Positions 56,824-64,000 of a stretch of 64,000 nt of DNA are shown one piece after another. Both the position numbers and the translations under genes were made by a program. The stretch is taken from contig NZ_KI911563.1 of the NCBI RefSeq assembly GCF_000515335.1, positions 1,876,056-1,940,055 of the forward strand, read 5' to 3'. The notes under the pieces were generated by a model. That model was not told the DNA's origin. It made no database searches and was given only the letters and a program-made list of their open reading frames with translations. This DNA is from Cohnella panacarvi Gsoil 349 (GTDB lineage: Bacteria; Bacillota; Bacilli; Paenibacillales; Paenibacillaceae). The number at the start of each line of letters is the position of its first letter. The first letter of the stretch is position 1.

Positions 56824-57680
56824 GACTTCTTCACTCCCATCGCCTTCAGCGCCATGCGCTCGATGAAACCCCACGGAAGCCATTGCTTCGCCCGCAACGT
56901 CTTCTTCTCGCTGCTCGTCGGCTGATAGCGCAGTTTCGGTTTGTTATCGCTGATAGCGCGCCATATCGATGCCGCAACATGAGAAGGATCGCCTCCGGTT
57001 TCCGCGTTATGCTCGAAAATCGGCTTTAGCCGAACGTAATAGCCGCGATAGGCAGACTCGGCGGTCGGCTCCTGCAACGAATCTATGCTTTTCCTCCAGA
57101 TCTCCGTCCGGTAGGGTCCCGCTTCGATCAAGCTGACGCCGATGCCGAAACCCGCTACCTCAAGACGAAGCGACTCCCCGAATCCTTCCACCGCATGCTT
57201 AGACGCGACGTAAGGAGCAAGCGCGGGAAACCCGATCCTGCCGCTGACGCTGCTGATCAGCACGATTCTGCCCGATCTCTGCGCGCGCATCATCGGCAAA
57301 ACCGCCTGCGTCATGGCGACGAGTCCGAACACGTTCGTCTCGAATTGTTCGCGCCAGCGCTCCAGCGGCACTTCTTCGACGAAGCCCCCGGCCGCGAAAC
57401 CCGCGTTGTTCACGAGCGCGTCCAGACGTCCTTGCCGCTGGCGTATCGTCTCGACCGCTTGCGCGATTTGCCCGCAGTCGGTGACGTCCAACTGAAGAGG
57501 CACGACTTGATCCGCGATGCCCCGCGCGGTCGCTTCCTTCACCAAACCTTCGCTTCTGCTCGAATCCCGTAATCCCGCGTATACCATCCACCCTTTTTCC
57601 GCAAGGAGCAACGCCGTTAACAGCCCGAACCCGCTTCCCGCTCCCGTTACCAAAGCCGCATTGCGCTTGTCAGCTAGCAT
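56820..57680 (-). CDS. Short-chain dehydrogenase/reductase
   Basis: 286 residues. Cofactor motif VTGAGSGFGLLTA (about 11-23), NNAGFA (about 86-91), catalytic Ser in LISSVSGRIG and YVASKHAVEG with the Tyr-x3-Lys pair (about 155-159). The cofactor and substrate are not clear. The ATG at 57680 follows GGAGG by about ten bases. Translationally coupled to the DUF1835 gene. Confidence 0.92.
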   Translation of the reverse strand: MLADKRNAALVTGAGSGFGLLTALLLAEKGWMVYAGLRDSSRSEGLVKEATARGIADQVVPLQLDVTDCGQIAQAVETIRQRQGRLDALVNNAGFAAGGFVEEVPLERWREQFETNVFGLVAMTQAVLPMMRAQRSGRIVLISSVSGRIGFPALAPYVASKHAVEGFGESLRLEVAGFGIGVSLIEAGPYRTEIWRKSIDSLQEPTAESAYRGYYVRLKPIFEHNAETGGDPSHVAASIWRAISDNKPKLRYQPTSSEKKTLRAKQWLPWGFIERMALKAMGVKKS

Positions 57681-57717
57681 CGTCACAACCTCCACGGCAT
57701 CCGCCGATCATGGGAGA

Positions 57718-57770
57718 AAGTTAAAAAGCCTCCTCCCGGTTACCGGCCGGGAAATGCGGAGGCTTGCGGA
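57718..57770 (-). terminator. Terminator of xylB
   Basis: Minus-strand AAGCCTCC and CCCGG pair with CCGGG and GGAGGCTT, followed by TTTAAC. Confidence 0.88.
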
Positions 57771-57814
57771 AAAGGGAGGCACCCGTTTCCATATTGCTAT
57801 TGTAGCGTACTCAA

Positions 57815-59311
57815 TCAGTTTCTGAAAGCGCTCAGTTGTTCATTCAGCGTCTTCGTCTGACCGTACACTTGCTGGTAAATTCTGAACAACTTCGCGTACG
57901 CTTCGCTCGAAGCCTTGTTCGGAGTATAAGTGCGAGCGCGTTTGACGAATACTTCGCCGCAAGCGTCCAGGCTTGGGAACCATCCGCAGCCGACAGCCGC
58001 CAGCATGGCCGCGCCGAGTCCAGGTCCTTGCTCATTCTCGAGCGCGACGACGTTCGCTTGGAACACGTCGGCTTGCATTTGCAGCCATACCGGGTTTTTG
58101 GCGCCGCCGCCGATCGATACGATCGTGTCGACCGTCTTGCCCGCCGCGCGGAAAATATCGATCGATTCGTTCAGCGAGAACGTGATGCCTTCCATGACCG
58201 CACGAGCGAAATGCGCGCGCGAATGGCTGCCGTCCATGCCGACGAAGCTCCCGCGAATGACCGCGTCCGGATGCGGCGTGCGCTCGCCGACGAGGTAAGG
58301 CGTGAACAGCAGTCCGCCCGAACCGGCAGGGATCTCGTCGATGCCGGAGAGCATTGCATCGAACGATTCGCCTTTGGCGAACGTGTTGCGGAACCAACCG
58401 AGCGAATAACCCGCGGCGAGCGTAACGCCCATCGCGTAGAACGCTTCCGGCTTGCCGTGGTTGAAGAAGTGCACTTTGCCTTTGTAATCCGCGCTGGCAT
58501 CGGCTTCGTACGTCAACACGACGCCGGAAGTTCCGATGCTGCACATCGTGACGCCCGGGGACAGGATGCCCGCGCCGATCGCGCCGCAAGCGTTATCCGC
58601 GCCGCCCGCGAACACTTTCGTCGACTCGCCGAGGCCGGTAGCCGCAGCCGCTTCGGGCGACAGCGTGCCGACGAACCCGCTTGCTTCGACGAGCGGCGGG
58701 CACAAGGAGGCCGGCAAGTCGAACGCCGATAACACGTCGTTGCTCCATGCTTTGCCCGCGACGTCCAGCAGCAGCGTGCCGGCGGCGTCGGACAAGTCCA
58801 TATGCGATGCGCCGGTCAAGCGAAGACGGAGATAGTCTTTCGGCAGCAGGAACAGCTTCGCTTTCGCGAACGTCTCCGGTTCATGCTGTTTCACCCAGAG
58901 GATCTTCGGCAGCGTAAAGCCTTCGAGCGCCGGATTGCGCGTAACGCTCAGCAGCTTGTCGCCAAGCTTGCGCTCGATTTCGCGGCATTGCTCCGTCGTA
59001 CGCGTGTCGTTCCACAGAATCGCGCGGCGGATCGGTTTGTTGTCCGCATCCAGCAGCACAAGACCGTGCATTTGGCCGGAAAAGCTCATTCCTTCGATGT
59101 CGCCGGCAGATACGCCGGATTGCTTCGTCAGCTCCTGCAGCGCTCCGATCGTGCCCGTTACCCAATCTTCGGGTTCTTGCTCGCTCCAACCCGATTTCTC
59201 ATGAAAAAGCGGGTATTCCCGCGTCGCTTCCGCTTTCACGCTTCCGTCTTGTCCGATCAGCAGCGTCTTTACCGCGCTCGTTCCCAAGTCAACGCCAATG
59301 ACGTATTTCAT
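57815..59311 (-). CDS. xylB: Xylulokinase
   Basis: Phosphorylates D-xylulose to xylulose 5-phosphate, feeding the pentose phosphate pathway. 498 residues of the FGGY family: ATP-site start YVIGVDLGTSAVKTLL, MSFSGQMHGLVLLD, LPKDYLRLRLTG, FAGGADNACGAIGAG (catalytic Asp), IGTSGVV and VSIGGGAKNPVWLQMQADVF. The ATG at 59311 follows AAGGAGG. It lies downstream of xylA, after a terminator-like hairpin that may lower its expression. Confidence 0.96.
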   Translation of the reverse strand: MKYVIGVDLGTSAVKTLLIGQDGSVKAEATREYPLFHEKSGWSEQEPEDWVTGTIGALQELTKQSGVSAGDIEGMSFSGQMHGLVLLDADNKPIRRAILWNDTRTTEQCREIERKLGDKLLSVTRNPALEGFTLPKILWVKQHEPETFAKAKLFLLPKDYLRLRLTGASHMDLSDAAGTLLLDVAGKAWSNDVLSAFDLPASLCPPLVEASGFVGTLSPEAAAATGLGESTKVFAGGADNACGAIGAGILSPGVTMCSIGTSGVVLTYEADASADYKGKVHFFNHGKPEAFYAMGVTLAAGYSLGWFRNTFAKGESFDAMLSGIDEIPAGSGGLLFTPYLVGERTPHPDAVIRGSFVGMDGSHSRAHFARAVMEGITFSLNESIDIFRAAGKTVDTIVSIGGGAKNPVWLQMQADVFQANVVALENEQGPGLGAAMLAAVGCGWFPSLDACGEVFVKRARTYTPNKASSEAYAKLFRIYQQVYGQTKTLNEQLSAFRN

Positions 59312-59332
59312 CCGTGTATACTCCTCCTTCAA

Positions 59333-59374
59333 ATGAAAAACCGCCCCGCCGGAGCTTCCGGGGGGCGGCGTAAG
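59333..59374 (-). terminator. Hairpin between xylA and xylB
   Basis: Minus-strand GCCGCCCC and CCGGA pair with TCCGG and GGGGCGG, followed by TTTTTCA. A full intrinsic terminator inside the operon would give partial read-through to xylB. Confidence 0.85.
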
Positions 59375-59457
59375 GGGTCCCCGCAAAGTAATCGGTATAG
59401 GCTCCGAAGCATCCGGTTCACTTTGCGGGTTCTGTGCTGCGCATTGCGCTGGCTAGA

Positions 59458-60774
59458 TTATACGCTGAAAATGACATCGTTCAAAGTAGCCTTCAGTTGC
59501 TCCAGGCGATCGGACTTGTTCACGATCGGCTTCGCTTGAAGCGCGTAAGCTTCGAGCGTCTTCAGGTTCGTTTTGCCGGCAACGATGTCGGCGCCGATGC
59601 CTGTCGCGAAGCTGCTGTAACGCGCGTCGACGATATCGTCGAGAATGCGCTCTTCGATCAGCTTCGCGGCTGCTTTAAGTCCGCGTGCGTACGTGTCCAT
59701 ACCTGCGATGTGAGCGAAGAACAAATCTTCGTCCTCGAACGAGGAACGGCGAACTTTAGCGTCGAAGTTAACGCCGCCGCGGCCGATGCCGCCTTCGTTC
59801 TTGAGGATTTCGTACATCGCGAGCGTCGTTGCGACAAGATCCGTAGGGAACTCGTCCGTATCCCATCCGAGAAGCATGTCGCCTTGGTTCGCGTCGATGG
59901 AGCCGAGTACGCCGTTAATGCGCGCGACGTGCAGCTCGTGCTCGAACGTGTGGCCGGCGAGCGTAGCGTGGTTCGCTTCGATGTTCATTTTGAAGTAGTC
60001 TTTCAGGCCGTAGTTTTGCAGGAACGCAAGCGCCGTAGCCGTATCGAAGTCGTATTGGTGCTTCGAAGGCTCTTTCGGCTTAGGCTCGATCAGGAATTGG
60101 GCATCGAAGCCGATTTCCTTCGCGTAGTCTACTGCCATATGGAGGAAGCGAGCCATGTTGTCGAGCTCAAGCTTCATGTTCGTGTTAAGCAGAGACTCGT
60201 AGCCTTCGCGGCCGCCCCAGAAAACGTAGTTTTCCGCGCCGAGCTCTTTGCCGACTTCGAGACCTTTCTTCAACGTAGCAGCCGCGTATGCGAATACTTC
60301 GGCGTTGTTCGTCGTGCTCGCGCCGTGAACGTAGCGAGGGTTCGTGAACAGGTTAACCGTGTTCCAGAGCAGTTTCTTGCCCGTGGACTTCTGGTAATCC
60401 TTCAGCATCGCGACGATGACGTCGATGTTCTTGTTCGTCTCGGTCAGCGTTGCGCCTTCCGGAGCGATGTCGAAATCGTGGAACGCATAGAAAGGAACGT
60501 TAAGTTTCTCGAGCAATTCGAAGTTCGCTTCTACGCGAGCTTTCGCTTTATCGAGCGGAGACAAGGAGTCCCAGCTGCGTACGGCAGTACCTGCACCGAA
60601 CGGGTCAGCGCCGGCTGCGTTGAACGTATGCCAGTAAGCGACCGCGAAACGCAGGTGCTCCTCCATCGTTTTGCCGAATACGACTTCGCTTGGGTTGTAG
60701 TGCTTGAACGCGAATGGGTTTTTGGAGCCGCGTCCTTCGTACTGAATCTTAGGTACGTTGATGAACTTGCTCAT
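59458..60774 (-). CDS. xylA: Xylose isomerase
   Basis: Converts D-xylose to D-xylulose. 438 residues, group II type. Catalytic His in [13 protein letters not shown] (about 100), the signature [16 protein letters not shown] (metal-site region), [18 protein letters not shown], and [18 protein letters not shown]. Starts at 60774 with AAGGAGG upstream. The promoter region carries a XylR operator, so expression should need xylose. Confidence 0.97.
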   Translation of the reverse strand: MSKFINVPKIQYEGRGSKNPFAFKHYNPSEVVFGKTMEEHLRFAVAYWHTFNAAGADPFGAGTAVRSWDSLSPLDKAKARVEANFELLEKLNVPFYAFHDFDIAPEGATLTETNKNIDVIVAMLKDYQKSTGKKLLWNTVNLFTNPRYVHGASTTNNAEVFAYAAATLKKGLEVGKELGAENYVFWGGREGYESLLNTNMKLELDNMARFLHMAVDYAKEIGFDAQFLIEPKPKEPSKHQYDFDTATALAFLQNYGLKDYFKMNIEANHATLAGHTFEHELHVARINGVLGSIDANQGDMLLGWDTDEFPTDLVATTLAMYEILKNEGGIGRGGVNFDAKVRRSSFEDEDLFFAHIAGMDTYARGLKAAAKLIEERILDDIVDARYSSFATGIGADIVAGKTNLKTLEAYALQAKPIVNKSDRLEQLKATLNDVIFSV

Positions 60775-60880
60775 TTGGTTAATTCCTCCTTGATAAGATT
60801 GATCTTCTTCGGGCTAGAAGAAACTCACCCTTGTAAGCGTTGTCTATTGTGCTGCATGTGTTAAGGATAGCACGCGAATC

Positions 60881-60905
60881 TTAGTTTGTCTATCCAATAA
60901 ACTAA
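60881..60905. promoter_or_regulatory. XylR operator
   Basis: Perfect inverted repeat TTAGTTT-N11-AAACTAA, the same half-sites and spacing as the B. subtilis/B. megaterium xyl operators. It lies 107 bp before xylA and 64 bp before xylR, so one site can repress both. Neighbouring 60920-60935 has a palindromic ATGATATAATATCAT that reads as a TATAAT box on the xylR strand. Confidence 0.95.
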
Positions 60906-60968
60906 GTTTTTTTACTTAAAAAATATGATATAATATCATCAAAAAAGTCGAGGAGCCGCACGATAACG

Positions 60969-62129
60969 ATGACGACGCCAACCGGAGATCAAGCGTTAAT
61001 CAAACGAATCAATACTGCGATCGTATTGGAGTCCATCCTGCGCGGCGCACCGCTGTCACGCGCTCAAATCTCGGAGCGCACCGGTCTGAACAAAGCGACC
61101 GTATCGAGCCTCGTCCAAGATTTGATCGACGGCTCTCTCGTGCTCGAGACCGGCCCGGGAGAGTCCAGCGGCGGACGCAAGCCCGTCATGCTCGAATTCA
61201 TCGCGAGCGCCGGACATGCGATCGGCATCGACCTTGGCGTTAACTATATTCGGGGCGTATTGATGGATCTGCAAGGCGGTATCGGCAAGGAGCTGACGTC
61301 TTCTCTGCGCTCGACCGACCCCGACTTCGTCTTTAAAGAGCTTTGTACCATAATCGATAAACTGATCGCCTCCGCCCCGAGCTGTCCGTACGGCATCGTC
61401 GGAATCGGCGTCGGCGTGCCCGGACTCGTCGACGGTTCCGGATCGGTGCTGTTCGCCCCGAACTTGAAATGGCGAGACGTTCCGCTTGAACGGCAGCTGT
61501 CCGATCATTACGGCATACCGGTGACGATCGACAACGAAGCGAACGCCGGCGCGCTCGGGGAGCAAAAGCACGGTGCCGGCCGCAGCATCGCCAATCTCGT
61601 CTACGTCAGCGTCGGAATCGGTATCGGAACGGGATTGATCTTGCACAAGTCGCTTTATAAAGGCACCTCCGGCTTTTCCGGAGAGATGGGCCATCTTTCC
61701 GTCGAAGCGCACGGCAAGCCCTGCAGTTGCGGGAATCGCGGATGCTGGGAGATGTACGCTTCGGAGCAATCGCTTCTCGAGAAAGCGGAGACGATGGGCT
61801 ACCGCGATCTGGAGCAATTGCTGCTGGCCGCCGAGCAAGGCAAGCCCGAGGTGCTTGAATTGTTCAGAGGGATCGGCGAATATCTCGGCATCGGAATCGC
61901 GAACATCGTCAACGTGTTTAACCCTGACGCCGTCATCATCGGCAACCGGATGAGCCAAGCCCGCGAATGGGTAGAGGGCGAGCTGCGCCAGACGGTTATC
62001 AAGCGGGCGATCGGCTTCCATCTGCGCAATGTGCAGCTGCTGTTCGCGGAGCTCGGCGAGCGTTCCGCCATGATGGGCGCCGGCGAGATGGCGATCTCGG
62101 GCTTCTTCAACCGGCTAAAATCGACGTAA
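60969..62129 (+). CDS. xylR: Xylose operon repressor, ROK family
   Basis: 386 residues: N-terminal winged helix (about 10-70, SRAQISERTGLNKATVSSLV) and ROK sugar-binding domain with GIDLGVNYIRGV, the GVPGLVD and DNEANAGALGEQKHG motifs, and the zinc-binding GHLSVEAHGKPCSCGNRGCWE region. Xylose releases it from DNA. Divergent from xylA with the operator in between. The ribosome site (GGAG) is rather far, about 13 bases, from the ATG at 60969. Confidence 0.96.
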   Translation: MTTPTGDQALIKRINTAIVLESILRGAPLSRAQISERTGLNKATVSSLVQDLIDGSLVLETGPGESSGGRKPVMLEFIASAGHAIGIDLGVNYIRGVLMDLQGGIGKELTSSLRSTDPDFVFKELCTIIDKLIASAPSCPYGIVGIGVGVPGLVDGSGSVLFAPNLKWRDVPLERQLSDHYGIPVTIDNEANAGALGEQKHGAGRSIANLVYVSVGIGIGTGLILHKSLYKGTSGFSGEMGHLSVEAHGKPCSCGNRGCWEMYASEQSLLEKAETMGYRDLEQLLLAAEQGKPEVLELFRGIGEYLGIGIANIVNVFNPDAVIIGNRMSQAREWVEGELRQTVIKRAIGFHLRNVQLLFAELGERSAMMGAGEMAISGFFNRLKST

Positions 62130-62226
62130 GTCTAGCCCATACCCCAAAAGCATTGTATAATTATGTACAAATATGTCTTCCCGTTATACTCCTAATCTCT
62201 CGCACTCTGACGGAGGCACGAATCCT

Positions 62227-62547
62227 ATGAACGATCAACTAGCCGAAATGGCCGAATTGCTCAAGCTGCTCGGGGACCGAACAAGGCTCGCCATTCTAGG
62301 ATTGCTTCAAGAACGCGAATTATGCGTCGGCGATATCGTCGATTTGCTCGGCACGAGCCAACCGAACGCCAGCCAGCATCTGCGCAAGCTCAAGAGCGCC
62401 GGCTTGGTGCAGGAGACGAAACGCGGCCAATGGGTATACTATTCGCTCAACCTGGATGATTTCCCGGACCTGCGCGTATTCCTCTCCCAATTGCCCGGAC
62501 GGCGCGAAAGGCTTCAGTCGCTCGCGGAGCTGCCGGAGCGCGGCTAG
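62227..62547 (+). CDS. ArsR family regulator
   Basis: 106 residues, a compact winged helix: LLKLLGDRTRLAILGLLQ, then ELCVGDIVDLLGTSQPNASQHLRKLKSAGLV and YYSLN. The recognition region ELCVGD has one cysteine where metal-sensing members carry CVC, so direct metal sensing through that site is unlikely. I start at the ATG at 62227 with GGAGG ten bases upstream. No transporter gene follows, so its target is unknown. Confidence 0.9.
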   Translation: MNDQLAEMAELLKLLGDRTRLAILGLLQERELCVGDIVDLLGTSQPNASQHLRKLKSAGLVQETKRGQWVYYSLNLDDFPDLRVFLSQLPGRRERLQSLAELPERG

Positions 62548-62549
62548 CC

Positions 62550-62730
62550 ATTCCTGCATCCAACATTGCATCTTAGCAAGATCAAGAGACGCCTGTACAA
62601 CATACAGTTCATCACCTTTGTAGTAGGTACGATTATCGATTTACCTGCACGAGATGCATGCGGACACCCATAGTTACAGCCAAAAAAACATTTTCTATTT
62701 GAAATAAGTGCACTTCGTACATCCCATCCG
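62550..62730. repeat. Decayed intergenic repeats, CCTGCAC...TGCAT type
   Basis: Related segments start at 62553 (CCTGCATCCAACATTGCATC), 62592 (CCTGTACAACATACAGTTC) and 62644 (CCTGCACGAGATGCATGCGG); the last two are 52 bp apart. An inverted form (AGTGCACTTCGTACATCC) follows at 62708. They resemble the elements at 23.06-23.25 kb. Together with the terminator at 62.8 kb they fill the 320-bp gap after the ArsR gene. Confidence 0.6.
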
Positions 62731-62799
62731 GTTCTTTAAAAACTAAACTATGTTTACAACTGTATTCGATACCGTTAATCAGCGTTCATCAGCGTTCAT

Positions 62800-62862
62800 A
62801 CATAAAAAAAAGCTTGCCCAAGTCCCGTCTGACGGGCTGCTTGAGCAAGCTTTTCAATTGAT
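62800..62862 (-). terminator. Terminator of the Gly/His-rich protein gene
   Basis: Minus-strand AAAGCTTGC, CAAG and CCCGT pair with ACGGG, CTTG and GCAAGCTTT, then TTTTT. Long, nearly continuous stem. Confidence 0.92.
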
Positions 62863-62868
62863 AGAGGG

Positions 62869-63708
62869 TTAACTAGAGGCCGATGCCGAAGGCGCCGGCG
62901 TCTCTGACGAGCCCGAGGCGCCGCCGCCCCGGCCGAACTCGCCAAATCCGTGACCGCCGCGACCCCCGTGGCCTCCGCGATGCCCGCCGAAGCCGATACC
63001 GAAGCGCTCGCCGTTCACGATTTTCTCGGCCGATGCCGCAACGTTAGCCAGACGCTTATCCGCTTCTTCCTGCGTAAGCTTTCCGTCCTTCACCGCTTGA
63101 TTGATATCGTTCTTTAACGAAGTCGTTACGGCGTCGATTACCTTCTGAGCGTCCACGCCTTTCTCCTTCGCTACGTCGGCCAGCGACTTGCCGTCCGAGA
63201 ACGAGGATTTCAGCTCGTCCGCGGGTAGTCCCAACGCCGTGCCGACCGCCGTCAAATCAACCTTGCCGCCGAACCCGATCTTGCCTCCCGGACTCTTCAG
63301 ATCGGAATCGATCAGCTTGTCCAAGTTCGCGGCATAGTCCGCCTTCCTTCGTTCGAGTTGCTTATCGATTGCGTCCTTCATTGCCGCCTTTAGGCTGTCG
63401 CGCGATACGCCTTGCTGCCCGGCGATTTCCGCAAGCGACGAACCGGCTTTAAGCTTCTCCATCGCCGCGGCTCGATCCAGCTTAAGCAAATCGAGAACTT
63501 GCTCGCTCAGCACCTCGCCTTGGCCCCCGAAGCCGCCTCGCGGACCATGCCCTCTGTAATCGCCGCTAACGGCGGACACCGCGGATTGATCTCCCTTGCC
63601 CTTTCCGTCGCTAGAAGTGCTGCCGTTCGTCGTTGCCGCATAAGCGGATAGCGGAATCATGACGGCCAGCGCCGCCGTAATGCTTAAAGTTCTGGCTGTA
63701 ATCCTCAA
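62869..63708 (-). CDS. Secreted Gly/His-rich protein of unknown function
   Basis: 279 residues. Signal peptide (about 1-25, ending AYAATT), a Gly/Lys-rich stretch, then two similar helical modules: LLKLDRAAAMEKLKAGSSLAEIAGQQGVSRDSL (about 75-107) and LGLPADELKSSFSDGKSLADVAKEKGVDAQKV (about 158-190), resembling small repeats seen in other secreted Firmicute proteins. The C-terminus is rich in Gly, His and Arg (GGHRGGHGGRGGHG) and may bind metal. Starts with TTG at 63708, seven bases after GGAGGG. Confidence 0.85.
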   Translation of the reverse strand: MRITARTLSITAALAVMIPLSAYAATTNGSTSSDGKGKGDQSAVSAVSGDYRGHGPRGGFGGQGEVLSEQVLDLLKLDRAAAMEKLKAGSSLAEIAGQQGVSRDSLKAAMKDAIDKQLERRKADYAANLDKLIDSDLKSPGGKIGFGGKVDLTAVGTALGLPADELKSSFSDGKSLADVAKEKGVDAQKVIDAVTTSLKNDINQAVKDGKLTQEEADKRLANVAASAEKIVNGERFGIGFGGHRGGHGGRGGHGFGEFGRGGGASGSSETPAPSASASS

Positions 63709-63826
63709 GGTTATCCCTCCGGTTCATTCGTTTGGCCTTCCATCGCCCATTATGGTCAACGTTCCTGAAAATGGGATGAATTCCGCCTTAAAATGAACTA
63801 AAGGTTTGCTGAATGTTATATTCCGG

Positions 63827-64000
63827 TTAACCGAGCGCTTTCGCCAACGACTCCAAAACGCGATCGCCTTGAAACGGCTTGACGACGAAATCCTTGGCGC
63901 CCGCTTGAATCGCCTGCACGACCATCCCTTGCTGCCCCATCGCCGAGCACATGATGACTTTGGCGGCAGGATGCTGTTTGCGGATCTCCTTAAGCGCTTC
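63827..64000 (-). CDS. CheY-like response regulator (C-terminal part, runs off the window)
   Basis: The last 57 residues of a receiver domain, ending KPFQGDRVLESLAKALG. KVIMCSAMGQQGMVVQAIQA holds the switch Ser, and DFVVKPF the conserved Lys-Pro pair. The stop lies at the C-terminal end of the receiver, so this is a stand-alone CheY-type regulator without output domain. The remainder lies to the right. Confidence 0.88.
   Translation of the reverse strand, partial: EALKEIRKQHPAAKVIMCSAMGQQGMVVQAIQAGAKDFVVKPFQGDRVLESLAKALG

Overview
The window looks like a chromosomal stretch of a spore-forming, GC-rich Firmicute of the Paenibacillaceae, most like Cohnella or Paenibacillus. I infer this from the strong Shine-Dalgarno sites (AGGAGG and variants), frequent GTG and TTG starts, guanine riboswitches on purE and on a PbuG-type permease, an S-layer (SLH) protein, a KinB-like kinase, bacilliredoxin, YneF, YlbL, and a XylR operator of the Bacillus type. 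I see no phage, insertion sequence, tRNA or rRNA. Most of the window is ordinary core chromosome.

Layout. 1-5.5 kb, minus strand: the purine block purE-purK-purB-purC and the purine permease gene, each behind its own promoter, guanine riboswitch and terminator. 5.6-9.9 kb, minus strand: a PLP-dependent decarboxylase gene and a chemoreceptor gene behind a c-di-GMP-I (GEMM) riboswitch, with a 51-bp tandem array in the 3' region before the terminator. 9.9-12.0 kb: guaA and bcp. 12.2-18.4 kb: a nuclease-like protein, a three-gene ABC-2 exporter, an LCP protein and hemL. 18.4-23 kb, minus strand: a phosphatase, a TSUP permease, fabI, uvsE. 23.4-28.7 kb: SLH protein, ddl, a secreted-type amidase-domain protein. 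28.9-38.1 kb: acnA, ylbL, a 15-copy 52-bp array, an IclR regulator, a hydrolase, a superoxide dismutase fusion and a Gfo/Idh/MocA oxidoreductase. 38.2-46.9 kb: folE, yneF, an HD-GYP-like protein, queG, lepB, a DUF402 protein, an acetyltransferase, sodA and a hybrid histidine kinase. 47-57.7 kb: an 11-copy 50-bp array, mutY, an AraC regulator, acpS, nadE, bacilliredoxin, two small unknown genes, a KinB-like kinase and several small enzymes. 57.8-62.1 kb: xylB, xylA, the XylR operator and the divergent xylR. The last part has an ArsR regulator, a secreted Gly/His-rich protein and the end of a CheY-like gene.

The most interesting signals are regulatory or repetitive. (1) A c-di-GMP riboswitch drives a chemoreceptor together with a decarboxylase of unknown substrate. 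(2) Three exact tandem arrays with unrelated sequences all have a period of 50-52 bp, and three decayed intergenic regions keep roughly the same spacing. All lie next to gene ends, which suggests one class of intergenic element. (3) The same inverted repeat, GTTTCA-N5-TGAAAC, lies in the leader of the IclR gene and in the leader of acnA. (4) There are two short genes with good ribosome sites: a 25-codon ORF before sodA and a 41-codon gene at 52 kb. Everything here is read by eye; no database search or folding program was run.
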